DNA of 64,000 nucleotides, from assembly GCA_025210745.1 (NCBI GenBank), contig JAOARC010000037.1, positions 1-64,000 on the forward strand, read 5' to 3'. The notes beneath the pieces were generated by a model. It worked only from the letters and a program-made list of their open reading frames with translations. It ran no database searches and was not told the origin of the DNA. Positions 8,494 to 16,828 of this stretch are shown in pieces (position 1 is the stretch's first letter; each line of letters opens with the position of its first letter). This DNA is from Bacteriovoracaceae bacterium. Lineage in GTDB: Bacteria; Bdellovibrionota; Bacteriovoracia; Bacteriovoracales; Bacteriovoracaceae. A program made the position numbers and the translations under genes.

Positions 8494-9337
8494 TATCAGC
8501 ACCTTCTGCAGCTTCGTTTGCAAGAGTAAAAACAACTACTTCTTCAAGTTTATTAAAATCAACACTAGGAGTAAGCTCAATAGATTGAGTTACTCCATAA
8601 TTTTCTTTATCTATTTTTGTTATCTTTCCAACACGCAAGCCTTTCGGATATATATTCCCAAGGCCAGCTGTTATAACATCGTCACCTAACTCAACTTGCT
8701 CAGTTCTTGCAACATACTTAATGAGACATTTATCTTTTGCTATTCCTTCTAAAATTCCATGAGATCTTGTTCTAGAAACAATCACATCCACTCTATTATT
8801 CTGATCTAAAATAGTTAAAATATCAGCATAGTTTTGAGAAACCTTATAAACATAACCTACCAAACCATCAGTTGTTATAACTGGGTCTAATTTTTGTAGT
8901 CCATGTTTTTCACCTTTATTAATTCTTAATACCTTAAATTGGTTTGAACTATCTAAAGAGACAACCTGAGCAAGGACTTTATTTCTCTTAATCTCTTCAC
9001 CAAAGTCGAGCAACTTTTTTAACCGCTCATTCTCTTTTTCAAGTTCAGCTAAAGAAAATATTTTTGATTTCAATGCAGAAATTTCATTTTCAAGTCTACG
9101 GTTTTCTTTAGAAGTATTTACAATAAATATATAGTGATCAAAAAAACTCGTCACAGATTCCTTAAAAGACAAAGTTTTTCTCTGCAAAGGGGCAAAAGCC
9201 TCAATCATAACACCTTCAAAATAAGAGACATCTTTTGATGAATAATCTTGACGCACAAAGGCAATTAAGGCCAATATTCCCACTACTGAGCTATTTATAG
9301 CTAACCACAAAGAATGATCTAAGTTAGATGCTTTCAA
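8486..9337 (-). CDS. mreC: MreC, rod-shape scaffold protein
   Basis: 283 residues with an N-terminal membrane helix (about 11-26), a coiled coil (about 77-108: repeated Leu/Glu/Lys with NRRLENEISALKSKIFSL) and a periplasmic beta-domain with conserved segments such as ITTDGLVGYVYKV and ITAGLGNIYPKGLRVGKI. MreC organises PBP2 and RodA outside the membrane. It heads the operon; mreB is not adjacent and must lie elsewhere. A sigma-70-like promoter is visible at 9379-9407. Confidence 0.93.
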   Translation of the reverse strand: MKASNLDHSLWLAINSSVVGILALIAFVRQDYSSKDVSYFEGVMIEAFAPLQRKTLSFKESVTSFFDHYIFIVNTSKENRRLENEISALKSKIFSLAELEKENERLKKLLDFGEEIKRNKVLAQVVSLDSSNQFKVLRINKGEKHGLQKLDPVITTDGLVGYVYKVSQNYADILTILDQNNRVDVIVSRTRSHGILEGIAKDKCLIKYVARTEQVELGDDVITAGLGNIYPKGLRVGKITKIDKENYGVTQSIELTPSVDFNKLEEVVVFTLANEAAEGADND

Positions 9338-9378
9338 AAATTTTTCCGTGTCTATCTCTCAAGTTTTATATGTTTAGA

Positions 9379-9407
9379 ATATTACCTAAAATACTATCTT
9401 ATGCCAA
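9379..9407 (-). promoter_or_regulatory. Putative sigma-70 promoter of mreCD-mrdA-rodA
   Basis: On the minus strand, TTGGCA (9407-9402) is followed after 17 bases by TAATAT (9384-9379). The distance to the mreC start is 41 bases. The -35 matches at five of six positions and the -10 at four. The 145-bp gap to the divergent foldase gene must hold both promoters. Confidence 0.5.
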
Positions 9408-9417
9408 TTGCAATCAA

Positions 9418-9445
9418 TTGACTTTACTAAAATACGTTATAGAAT
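9418..9445 (+). promoter_or_regulatory. Putative sigma-70 promoter of the PpiD-like gene
   Basis: TTGACT (9418-9423) and TAGAAT (9440-9445) are spaced by 16 bases; each matches the sigma-70 consensus at five of six positions. The start codon at 9483 is preceded by AAGAAGGA. It is back to back with the mreC promoter, ten bases apart. Confidence 0.55.
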
Positions 9446-9482
9446 TTAAACACCAAATTTTAATATAAATAAGAAGGATTTT

Positions 9483-10955
9483 ATGAAATTTAAAAGCACA
9501 ACATCTTATGTTCTAATTACATTTTTTATGTTCGCAATAGTCGTTAGCTTTGCATTAACTGGGTTTAATGGATTCAACGCATCAACAGGTGTAGCAAGTG
9601 TTGATGGCACGCCTATTTCGCAAACAGAGTTTCAAAGAGCCTATAATGCTGAAATTCAAAGATATACACAAATGTTTGGAGGAAAAAACCTTACGGCTGC
9701 CCAAATTAGACAATTTGGAATAAAGCAAGGCGCTTTAAGAAGGCTTATCCAGCAAAAACTAATACTAAACTTTGCGAAAAATAGTGGTTATGTGGCATCT
9801 AAAGATGAGGTTAAAAAAGATATAAAATCAGCTCCTTATTTTCAGACAAACAAGAACTTTGATATTGGAAAATATAAAAATATTTTAAAAGCTAATGGTT
9901 TCACACCACAAAAATATGAAAGCTTAACTCAAGATTCGCTTATTCAAAACAAAGTATTCGATCTTATGCAAACAGTTTCAACATCCAAAAACTCTGTAAA
10001 GCAAATATTGGCAATTCAAGAAAAGAAGGCAAGTGCTTATGGTGCTCAAATCGTTAAAGATGAGCTTATTAAGTTTATACCTGTTTCTTCAACAGAAATT
10101 AAAAAGTTTATAAAAAACAAAGATAATCAAAGTATTTTAAAATCTCTTTATGCATCAAAAAGCTCTACCTTTAACAAGCCAGCTAAAGTTAAAGCCAGAC
10201 ATATTCTACTAAAAGGTAATGCTTTAAAGAAGGCAACTGATCTTAGAAAAACTCTAACAACAAAGAATTTTGCAAAGATAGCAGCAAAGAAAACAGAAGA
10301 TCCATCTGGTAAAGGAGCTAAGGGCGGAGACTTAGGCTGGTTTACAAAAGGAAGAATGGTTCCTGAGTTTGAAAAAGTTGCTTTTAGCCTAAAGCCTGGA
10401 ACCATTTCAAAGCCAGTTAAGACAAGCTTTGGATACCATATAATTTATGTTGAAAAGAAACAAAAAGCTCAAACGAAAACTTTTGATCAAGTAAAAAATA
10501 TTATTGCTAAAGAACATCTACAAAAAGTTAATAATAAAGCTTTAGATGAATTGTATTCTAAAGTTAAAAATCAACTAGAAAAAGCATTAAAAGAAAATAA
10601 ATTACAAAGCGTTAGTAAGTTATCCCAAAAATATGCCTTAAAATTAATAAAAAATATAAAAGTTGACGCTTTAACAACAAAGGCCAATGGAATTGAACTA
10701 AAGCAAGAAAATGTTCTTAAAGCAATCAATAATAACGATGTAAAAACAGTATTTACAAATACAACAACTCTTAATACAACACTTTTTAAATTTACAACAT
10801 TTACAAGTCAAAAAGATGTTAATGCTGCTATAAAAAAGAGCTTAGAATCATCCATTACGGCTGAAAATAGAAAGCTTAGTAATAGAACTCAATCCGAATT
10901 GCTTAAACAACTTGAAGATGAAGCAGATATTGTCACAAGCCAAAATTTATTATAA
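9483..10955 (+). CDS. PpiD/SurA-like peptidyl-prolyl isomerase, membrane-anchored foldase
   Basis: 490 residues: one N-terminal membrane helix (about 9-28), a SurA_N/PpiD-type helical region (about 35-200), and one parvulin domain at about 237-325. The parvulin core shows KARHILL, the GGDLGWF motif and the conserved tail [12 protein letters not shown]. The layout (anchor, chaperone arms, one parvulin domain) is that of PpiD, which helps newly exported proteins fold at the periplasmic face of the translocon. It is monocistronic or nearly so: a strong terminator follows 25 bases after the stop. Confidence 0.9.
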   Translation: MKFKSTTSYVLITFFMFAIVVSFALTGFNGFNASTGVASVDGTPISQTEFQRAYNAEIQRYTQMFGGKNLTAAQIRQFGIKQGALRRLIQQKLILNFAKNSGYVASKDEVKKDIKSAPYFQTNKNFDIGKYKNILKANGFTPQKYESLTQDSLIQNKVFDLMQTVSTSKNSVKQILAIQEKKASAYGAQIVKDELIKFIPVSSTEIKKFIKNKDNQSILKSLYASKSSTFNKPAKVKARHILLKGNALKKATDLRKTLTTKNFAKIAAKKTEDPSGKGAKGGDLGWFTKGRMVPEFEKVAFSLKPGTISKPVKTSFGYHIIYVEKKQKAQTKTFDQVKNIIAKEHLQKVNNKALDELYSKVKNQLEKALKENKLQSVSKLSQKYALKLIKNIKVDALTTKANGIELKQENVLKAINNNDVKTVFTNTTTLNTTLFKFTTFTSQKDVNAAIKKSLESSITAENRKLSNRTQSELLKQLEDEADIVTSQNLL

Positions 10956-10980
10956 ATAAAACAAAATTATTAAGCTAATA

Positions 10981-11010
10981 AAGCCTTCCTTATTAGGAAG
11001 GCTTTTTTTT
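10981..11010 (+). terminator. Rho-independent terminator after the PpiD-like gene
   Basis: AAGCCTTCC (10981-10989) pairs with GGAAGGCTT (10996-11004) around a TTATTA loop, and the run of T continues to 11010. The ferredoxin ribosome-binding site (GGAG, 11011-11014) begins at the very next base, so this hairpin sits directly in front of that gene's start. Confidence 0.9.
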
Positions 11011-11019
11011 GGAGATCAA

Positions 11020-11256
11020 ATGGCAGATAAAGAAGCAAAATGGAGCCAAAATACAGAAGGTAAATTTTATGTTGATGATCAATGCATCGCATGCGATGCC
11101 TGCGTAGTAGAAGCGCCAAATCATTTTTCAATGAATGATGATGATGCTCATGCCTATGTTTCGAAACAACCACAAGGCGACTCAGAGATAGAAGAAGTAG
11201 AAAATGCTCTTGCTTGTTGCCCTGTAGGTGCTATCGGTGACGATGGACAGAACTAA
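11020..11256 (+). CDS. Single-cluster 4Fe-4S ferredoxin
   Basis: 78 residues. Cys22, Cys25 and Cys28 (CIACDAC) plus Cys66 or Cys67 before Pro68 (ACCPVGAI) give the C-x2-C-x2-C...C-P pattern of a one-cluster ferredoxin. The protein is acidic, as expected for a small electron carrier. It starts ten bases after the T run of a strong terminator, so it is transcribed by read-through or from a start site at or within the terminator. The partner enzyme is unknown; a parB-like gene follows. Confidence 0.85.
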   Translation: MADKEAKWSQNTEGKFYVDDQCIACDACVVEAPNHFSMNDDDAHAYVSKQPQGDSEIEEVENALACCPVGAIGDDGQN

Positions 11257-11351
11257 ATAAAATCCCTTGCAAAATGATCCTTTAAAGTAAATTTTAAATG
11301 ACATATTAGAATAATCTAGTATTGTTTTTGTCATTACATGAAGGAGAGATA

Positions 11352-12311
11352 ATGCAAACAATTTCTATTGATGAAATATCGATTTCAAATCCATACCTAA
11401 GAATTAATACTAATGTAGATAAACTTAAAAAAAGTATAGAAACAGTAGGCCTTATAAATCCACTTGTTATAAACAATAAAAATGAACTTATTGCTGGTGG
11501 AAGAAGATATAAGGCTTTAAGAGAACTCGGTTACTCTCATGTTAATGTCGTTATTGTTGAAAAAGATGAAAAAGAACAAGAGTTAATCTCTATTGACGAA
11601 AACCTTGTTAGAAAAGATCTTACTAAAATTGAGTTTGAAAAGTGTTTAAGTCGAGGAAAAGAAATATACGAAGAAATTTATCCTCAAGCCAAAAAAGTGG
11701 CTCAAGAAGATTTAACAACTCCACAAGATAATGAAATACAAGTTGAATTACCAAATGATAGACGATCTTTCATTGATATTACTGCACAAAAAACAGGTCT
11801 TTCAAAAAAAGTTATAAAAAGTGCCATTGACAGGGATGAAAAATCATCTAAAGCTGTAAAAGAGCTTAGAAAAAATGGAGAACTTAACGCATCTCAAGCA
11901 AATGAAATTATAAAACTAGAAAAAGAGGAACAAGAAAAGATCATTGATCTGGTAAAAGAAAAGTCCGCAAAAGAAATTAAGGATATTGTAAAGTCAGTTT
12001 CTCAAAAAGGTGTAGATCAAACGATAGAAGAAGTTATTTCAAAACCTTCATTATCTAAAGAATATAAATCAGCCGCAACTTTAGCTAAAAGACTTAATAA
12101 AATTATGGGTAAAATTCTCTTAGAAGAAATGTCTTGCGAGCATGAACAAATGGATAAAATCACCAAAGAGTTAAACACTCTTAATAATCAAATTTTACAA
12201 GTACTAAAACTAAATCACATAACAACGACTACATTTGAAAATGATAATTTGAAAGAGAATCTTCAGTCTAGTAAGATCTTTAGTGAGCAAAGTGTTTCTA
12301 TTGGATTATAA
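11352..12311 (+). CDS. ParB/Noc/Spo0J-family protein, orphan
   Basis: 319 residues. The ParB N-terminal CTP-binding domain is clear: GLINPLVINNKNELIAGGRR (the usual G-E-R-R reads GGRR) and the second motif DENLVRKDL. A central helix-turn-helix region (TAQKTGLSKKVIKSAID) and a charged C-terminal region follow. An in-frame ATG ten codons earlier exists, but AAGGAGAG directly before 11352 fixes the start. No parA or parS-like palindrome is nearby, so this is probably not the chromosomal partition pair. It abuts the deaminase gene with no gap, suggesting a shared role in nucleic-acid or nucleotide processing. Confidence 0.8.
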   Translation: MQTISIDEISISNPYLRINTNVDKLKKSIETVGLINPLVINNKNELIAGGRRYKALRELGYSHVNVVIVEKDEKEQELISIDENLVRKDLTKIEFEKCLSRGKEIYEEIYPQAKKVAQEDLTTPQDNEIQVELPNDRRSFIDITAQKTGLSKKVIKSAIDRDEKSSKAVKELRKNGELNASQANEIIKLEKEEQEKIIDLVKEKSAKEIKDIVKSVSQKGVDQTIEEVISKPSLSKEYKSAATLAKRLNKIMGKILLEEMSCEHEQMDKITKELNTLNNQILQVLKLNHITTTTFENDNLKENLQSSKIFSEQSVSIGL

Positions 12312-12848
12312 ATGAAAAAAGATCATCCAAATTATTTTGAAGTAAAAAGCATCCTTAGCTGGGATGAGTATTTTATGCTTCAAGCAATGATGGCAAGTTT
12401 TAAATCTAAAGACCCTGCTACAAAAGTAGGAAGCGTTTTTGTAGATGAAAATAATCATCAAATTACAATGGGCTATAACGGCTTTGTTGCGGGAATTGAT
12501 GAAGCTCAACTTCCTTGGGGTAAAGATAAGTCCTTTGCCCTTGAAGATCAAAAATATGGATATGTTGTTCATTCTGAAGCCAATGCTATACTTCATACAC
12601 CAAGATCTCTAAAAAACTCTAAATGTTACGTCACACTGTTTCCTTGTCATGAATGTGCAAAATTACTTGCTAGTAGTGGTGTAAAAGAAGTTATTTACCT
12701 TTCAGATAAACACAAAGGTACTGAATCTAATAGAATCTCAAAAAAAATTTTTGATCTAAGTGGAATAACTTACAAAAGACTTGTTCCCAGCAAAGAGCTT
12801 TTAGAAAAACTCAATGCACATTTATTAGAACTAACAGATCATGTTTAA
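12312..12848 (+). CDS. dCMP deaminase-like zinc enzyme
   Basis: 178 residues with the cytidine/deoxycytidylate deaminase signature: His87-Ser-Glu89 (HSEANAIL) and PCHEC with Cys112 and Cys115 as zinc ligands. Glu89 is the expected proton shuttle. The length and the early DPATKVGSVFVD segment fit dCMP deaminases (ComEB-type), which make dUMP for thymidylate synthesis. The ATG follows the parB stop directly, so translation is probably coupled. Its stop overlaps the next gene by 8 bases. Confidence 0.85.
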   Translation: MKKDHPNYFEVKSILSWDEYFMLQAMMASFKSKDPATKVGSVFVDENNHQITMGYNGFVAGIDEAQLPWGKDKSFALEDQKYGYVVHSEANAILHTPRSLKNSKCYVTLFPCHECAKLLASSGVKEVIYLSDKHKGTESNRISKKIFDLSGITYKRLVPSKELLEKLNAHLLELTDHV

Positions 12849-13857
12849 AATTATCTTAATCCTAACCTCTTTAACTCTAAGTGCAAATACAACGAAAAAG
12901 TTATTCAAAGATGGAATGAAGGAATTTTCTCAACTAAATAAAAACAAATCCTCTCATTATTTATGCTCGAACAAAAATCAACCATCAACTATTCTTCCTT
13001 ATCCCACTGATATTGATAGCGCAACTCAGAAAATAGAAGAAATAGAAGCCATTTGCTACACGGGAAATCAAAGAGTAAAATATCAACTTCTTCTTAGAAA
13101 AAAAGCTCTTATTGCATTTAATGATATTAGGAAAGAATTTGACAACGATATAAAAAAATTTGGTCTTCCGTCTATTCAAGAATATAAATTTAATCAAATA
13201 GGACAAATCAAAGACTTTAATAAATCTTCTCCTATTACTCAAGATCCATTTATGGATGAAAAAATTGAACGAAAAAAGCTAACGCAAATAAAGTTCTATA
13301 ATGGCAACTCTCTTGAAAGCTTAAAGAAAAAAGTTCTAAATAATTTCCCTAAAAATAAAAATCCATTTTTTAAACAAAAAAGCAATAGTGATAAGTGTAA
13401 CTTTATTAAAGCAGCTTACTTCCACTCGCTATGGGAATTATCGACCCTTGAACCCTCATTTGATTTTTCAAAGGGAAATCTAAGCGACTTACTATTAAGT
13501 CCAAATCCATCATTCGAAGAGTTTAAAAAGTACGAAAAAGACAAACTTAAAGCTGCCTGGGCCTTAAGATATCTTCTTACAATTGATCAAAATCAATATC
13601 CACCAAATTGTAATACAAAAGCTGGAAGAAGTTTAAAAAAAGAAATTCAATTTCGATTTGAAGGTATTAATGATCCTATAATGCAAAAAAAACCTCTTGG
13701 CTTTGCGATTGGCATGTGTGGAAGAACTATGACAGGGCACTGTTTTGATGAAAAAGAAAAACAAGAAAGACCTGAAGCAAACAATTGTATGTCCCAAGAG
13801 CATCAACAAGCACTTTTTAAAGATCAGATTTTAAATAAACCAGAAGAACAAGAATAG
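12841..13857 (+). CDS. Hypothetical exported protein
   Basis: 338 residues with a short signal peptide (about 1-15, SLTLSA). The mature part contains several Cys residues, including a C-terminal group (MCGRTMTGHCFDEKE and NNCMSQEHQQ) that could form disulfides. No domain is recognised. It overlaps the deaminase gene by 8 bases and is followed directly by a terminator, so it ends the ParB-deaminase operon. A secreted product coupled to two nucleotide-related genes is odd; they may simply share transcription. Confidence 0.6.
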   Translation: MFKIILILTSLTLSANTTKKLFKDGMKEFSQLNKNKSSHYLCSNKNQPSTILPYPTDIDSATQKIEEIEAICYTGNQRVKYQLLLRKKALIAFNDIRKEFDNDIKKFGLPSIQEYKFNQIGQIKDFNKSSPITQDPFMDEKIERKKLTQIKFYNGNSLESLKKKVLNNFPKNKNPFFKQKSNSDKCNFIKAAYFHSLWELSTLEPSFDFSKGNLSDLLLSPNPSFEEFKKYEKDKLKAAWALRYLLTIDQNQYPPNCNTKAGRSLKKEIQFRFEGINDPIMQKKPLGFAIGMCGRTMTGHCFDEKEKQERPEANNCMSQEHQQALFKDQILNKPEEQE

Positions 13858-13884
13858 AAGGCCAGCATAAGCTGGCCTTTTTAG
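13858..13884 (+). terminator. Rho-independent terminator ending the parB-like operon
   Basis: AAGGCCAGC (13858-13866) pairs with GCTGGCCTT (13871-13879) around ATAA, followed by T residues to about 13882. It begins on the base after the TAG stop of the exported-protein gene. Confidence 0.9.
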
Positions 13885-13928
13885 TTTTTGGTTCTATGGG
13901 GTATTTTGTGTGAAGTTAATTCACATTT

Positions 13929-13951
13929 TTTAACGATTTTTTATCGTTAAA
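13929..13951. other. AT-rich hairpin in the flgE 3' region
   Basis: TTTAACGAT and ATCGTTAAA form a perfect 9-bp inverted repeat around five T. Neither strand has a T run directly after the stem, so it does not look like a plain terminator. It is the last of three hairpins after the flgE stop and could protect the 3' end or help termination. Confidence 0.5.
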
Positions 13952-13984
13952 GCCTAAAAACTTTAACTAAGTTAGTTTGGCATT

Positions 13985-14007
13985 GAATCCTCCTGTTCGT
14001 CGGATTC
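13985..14007 (-). ncRNA. Conserved-loop RNA hairpin, copy 1 (after flgE)
   Basis: Read as minus-strand RNA, GAATCC and GGATTC form a perfect 6-bp stem around the 11-nt loop GACGAACAGGA. A second hairpin at 18216-18238 has a different but fully pairing stem and a loop identical at 10 of 11 positions. Conserved loop with compensating stem suggests a selected RNA element, perhaps a protein-binding site. I do not recognise the family. Confidence 0.6.
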
Positions 14008-14009
14008 TA

Positions 14010-14049
14010 GTAGTAGCTAAACTTAAATAAACTTAAGCATAGCTACCAC
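14010..14049 (-). other. Long hairpin directly after flgE
   Basis: GTGGTAGCTA and TAGCTACTAC (minus strand) pair over 10 bp with one G-U. An inner CTTAA/TTAAG stem extends it. It lies 7 bases past the flgE stop and 2 bases before the conserved-loop hairpin, so the two form a tandem pair in the 3' untranslated region. Confidence 0.6.
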
Positions 14050-14055
14050 CTAAAC

Positions 14056-15336
14056 CTATCTTTTAATATTTAAGATTTCTTGTAACATCTGATCAGTTGT
14101 TGTAATCGTTTTTGTGTTAGCTTGGAAGTTTCTTTGTGCATTCATCATGTTAATAAATTCACTTGCGATATCAACATTTGAAAGCTCGATAGATTTAGCT
14201 TGAACTCCACCTCTTCCATCTTTTCCAGGTCTTCCCATAGCTGCTTGACCAGACTTTTTTGTCTCTTTATATAAGTTATTACCCATTTTAAAAAGACCTT
14301 CATTATTTTCAAATTTACCAATAGCAACTTGAGCAATATCTCTTGTTTCTCCATTATCATAAGCCGCCATTAAAAGACCATCATCGTTAAAAGACAATGA
14401 TGCTAATGTTGCAGCTCTATAACCATCTTGTGTATGTCTTGCCACTGTTGAATCAGATCCATATTGAGTTGTTGCTTCACTTCCATCTCCACCTTCAGCA
14501 ATTGATGTTCCAAAGTTAAAATCAATCACTTGGCCTTGAGCTGCACCATTATTAAAATTAAAAGCATTAGCAGCCGTTACCTCTTCTTGTAATACCCCTT
14601 TAGCACTGAATTTTAATGATCCTGAAGCCATTTCAACCATTGTTCCAGGTGTTCCACCTTGAGCATCTGCACCATCAACCATTGCTTTATAGTTCCATTG
14701 TCCATCAGCTGTTTTATTAAAATAAACACTTACTAATCTTTGTGTACCAACATTATCATAAACAGAAAAACTTGTATTAAAGTTTGAAGTTTCCTCTGGT
14801 TTCGTTGGATCAAACTGAACCACCTTAGCTCTTGAGTCTAAGTTCATAGAAATATTAATTTTTTCAGAAGCTTTTGCAGGAATTGTCGTATTACCAAGTT
14901 TAATTTCATCCATTTTTTGAGAAATTTCACCATTATCATTAGCAACAAATCCCATCACTTTGTAACCATCTCCATTAACAAGATGTCCTTCTTTATCAAA
15001 TTGAAATGAACCATCTCTTGTAAAACCTCTTCCATTAGGTGTTTCAACAGCAAAAAAACCATTACCTGCAATTGCAAGATCTGTAATACTTTCTGTTCTT
15101 GCAATATCACCTTGAGTGTACATTTGTCTTACGTGAGCTAACTTCGCACCCGAACCAATCTGATCTCCACCATCAATACCTTTTAATGACTTTGCCATCA
15201 TGTCCTGAAATTCAGCTCTTGCACCTTTAAATCCAAACGTTCCTGCATTGGCAATATTGTCACCAATTACACTCATGCTTGAACCAGCTGCGTTTAAACC
15301 AGAAATACCTGTGTTAAAAGAAGATAATAACCCCAT
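14056..15336 (-). CDS. flgE: Flagellar hook protein FlgE
   Basis: 426 residues with the rod/hook family N-terminus (SSFNTGISGLNAAGSSMSVIGDNIANAGTFGFKG split over residues 5-38) and C-terminus (VDIASEFINMMNAQRNFQANTKTI...). The central insertion and the length favour FlgE over the shorter rod proteins. It polymerises as the hook outside the cell and is exported by the flagellar type III system. A strong AGGAGG precedes the ATG. The 129-base leader can fold into a three-branched structure. It is the last gene of the flagellar unit. Confidence 0.93.
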   Translation of the reverse strand: MGLLSSFNTGISGLNAAGSSMSVIGDNIANAGTFGFKGARAEFQDMMAKSLKGIDGGDQIGSGAKLAHVRQMYTQGDIARTESITDLAIAGNGFFAVETPNGRGFTRDGSFQFDKEGHLVNGDGYKVMGFVANDNGEISQKMDEIKLGNTTIPAKASEKINISMNLDSRAKVVQFDPTKPEETSNFNTSFSVYDNVGTQRLVSVYFNKTADGQWNYKAMVDGADAQGGTPGTMVEMASGSLKFSAKGVLQEEVTAANAFNFNNGAAQGQVIDFNFGTSIAEGGDGSEATTQYGSDSTVARHTQDGYRAATLASLSFNDDGLLMAAYDNGETRDIAQVAIGKFENNEGLFKMGNNLYKETKKSGQAAMGRPGKDGRGGVQAKSIELSNVDIASEFINMMNAQRNFQANTKTITTTDQMLQEILNIKR

Positions 15337-15361
15337 TATGTCCCTCCTAGACCAAAAATTT

Positions 15362-15430
15362 CTCGAGATGAATTAAGCACGACGGGCTTTGATTCTTGGG
15401 CTTCCGGAAAGGACCAGCCTGTTTCTCAAG
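15362..15430 (-). ncRNA. Structured flgE leader with three-way-junction fold
   Basis: On the minus-strand RNA, CTTGAG (15430-15425) pairs with CTCGAG (15367-15362) as a closing stem. Inside are two hairpins: GGCT-gg-TCC / GGA-AGCC (15419-15399) and GAAT-ca-AAGC / GCTT-a-ATTC (15395-15370). The closing stem ends about 13 bases before the AGGAGG ribosome-binding site. The architecture suits a cis-regulatory RNA, but it lacks the core motif of c-di-GMP-I (GEMM) riboswitches and matches no family I know. Confidence 0.5.
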
Positions 15431-15465
15431 TTAATAAAATGTTTTTAAAGCATAATTGCTTTATA

Positions 15466-15873
15466 TTAATTCATAAAAACTGTTGAATCGATTTTTGTAA
15501 AAACATTTTCGTTCATACTCATCTTATCTACAGCAGTTACAATTTTTTCTTTATTTACATCAATTACATAAGCTGCTTTATCTGTAATAACTAAAGAGTC
15601 TTTACTCCCCTTTTGTTGCAGCTTAGAAATTGCTTCTTTAATCTTCATATACTCTTTGCCATCAAAATCAATATTTCTTTCCTCTAATCTTTTTGCAGCA
15701 TGAGAAGTTAAACTAACTCCTTCATTTACAGCTGGATTAGATTTAGCTTTAAGTAATTCGCTAAATTCTGTATTAGCACCTTTATTTTGAAGAGCATTAC
15801 TTGAATCAACCTTCTTATCAGATGGCGTTCTTGTTACATTAGGAATAAGAAGATTATTAATACTCTTACTCAA
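15466..15873 (-). CDS. TIGR02530-family flagellar operon protein
   Basis: 135 residues. The core SLTSHAAKRLEERNI followed by a helix and a VITDKAAYVIDV strand is the pattern of the flagellar operon protein family TIGR02530, usually encoded between flgD and flgE. Its role is not well established; an assembly or regulatory part in hook formation is assumed from position. The start is 3 bases after the flgD stop. A 129-base structured gap separates it from flgE, the second longest in the operon. Confidence 0.8.
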   Translation of the reverse strand: MSKSINNLLIPNVTRTPSDKKVDSSNALQNKGANTEFSELLKAKSNPAVNEGVSLTSHAAKRLEERNIDFDGKEYMKIKEAISKLQQKGSKDSLVITDKAAYVIDVNKEKIVTAVDKMSMNENVFTKIDSTVFMN

Positions 15874-15876
15874 TTT

Positions 15877-16827
15877 TTACTCCACATCATAAACGTTTGT
15901 TATTCCAGTATCTGGTGTATTTTTCTTATACGAGTTGATACTATTTTTTACACTACTTTCTAAGTTTACCCCAAGAACATTATTTTTCGCAACGGGTAAA
16001 TTATTCTGAGGTATTTTTGCCTCTAAACTTTTTTTAGTGTTTTTTGATGGTACATGAAAGCTATCTACATCTCTTAAGAATACTTTCTTTCCACCATTAA
16101 TAGTAAGTACAGCTTCACCATTTTCAAAGTTTACGGCCTTAACAATTCCCCTTGATTTCGTATCAACAGCAATTGGCTCTTGGTTATTATCCCAAGCATA
16201 AACTTGTGTTCTATACTCACCTTTTCCTGCTGCAGTTCCATCCATAGATGTTCCATCCCAAGTCATAGTATGGTTTCCACGACCAAGGTTTTCTTTCCAA
16301 ATTTCTGATATCATTGCATTTTGCTTATCATATACTCTAACTAAGACTCTTGGCGCTTCTTTTGGTAGCTCAAAATATACATCAGCACTTGCACCATCTT
16401 CTTCCAGCTTCATACTTGCGCCAGTTGTAATAATTTCTTTTCCAAGAAAACTTGCGCCATAGAACTTATCTTGAGTTGCATCGTTTTTTACAACTTTATC
16501 GAACTTTGTATTTAAGTTTGTTAATTGCTCTAGTTGTGAGAACTGAGCTAGCTGAGAAGCCATTTGTTTTTGATCCATAGGCTTATTTGGATCTTGATTT
16601 GCTAATTGATGAGTTAATAACTTTAAAAATTCATCTTTTCCCATCTTATTATGAGTTTTAGCATCAACGAACTTATTATTTTGTGGTTTATAACCAGTCA
16701 GTTTATTTAATAATCTCTGTTTTTCATTCTGATCCTCATAGCGAGCAGCACGTTCACCAGGATCCAACATCCTCACATTTGCTAAAGGATTTTTTTTATT
16801 TGAAATGGGTCTTCCCATTGTAGGCAT
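15877..16827 (-). CDS. flgD: Flagellar hook cap protein FlgD
   Basis: 316 residues. The N-terminal FlgD signature is clear at about 58-103: KMGKDEFLKLLTHQLANQDP and SQLAQFSQLEQLTNLN. A beta-rich domain follows with the FlgD Ig-like motif (WDGTSMDGTAAGKGEYR), and there is a C-terminal extension of about 60 residues with Asn and Lys. FlgD caps the growing hook so that FlgE subunits can polymerise. The start is one base after the fliK stop; a second ATG three codons in is possible. Confidence 0.9.
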   Translation of the reverse strand: MPTMGRPISNKKNPLANVRMLDPGERAARYEDQNEKQRLLNKLTGYKPQNNKFVDAKTHNKMGKDEFLKLLTHQLANQDPNKPMDQKQMASQLAQFSQLEQLTNLNTKFDKVVKNDATQDKFYGASFLGKEIITTGASMKLEEDGASADVYFELPKEAPRVLVRVYDKQNAMISEIWKENLGRGNHTMTWDGTSMDGTAAGKGEYRTQVYAWDNNQEPIAVDTKSRGIVKAVNFENGEAVLTINGGKKVFLRDVDSFHVPSKNTKKSLEAKIPQNNLPVAKNNVLGVNLESSVKNSINSYKKNTPDTGITNVYDVE

Positions 16828-16828
16828 A

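Noticed and set aside
10970..11173. 67-codon minus-strand frame rich in His
   Set aside because: Antisense to the ferredoxin gene and through the terminator; His codons mirror the Asp-rich ferredoxin sequence.
12306..12596. 96-codon minus-strand frame
   Set aside because: Fully antisense to the well-supported deaminase gene.
13858..14055. Hidden small gene between the convergent operons
   Set aside because: No frame with a plausible start and ribosome-binding site; the stretch is explained by a terminator and hairpins.
15337..15465. c-di-GMP-I (GEMM) riboswitch before flgE
   Set aside because: CAAAGCC is present and the fold is branched, but the GGGCAAACC core, GNRA-type loop and GGACGCAAAGCC pattern are not there.
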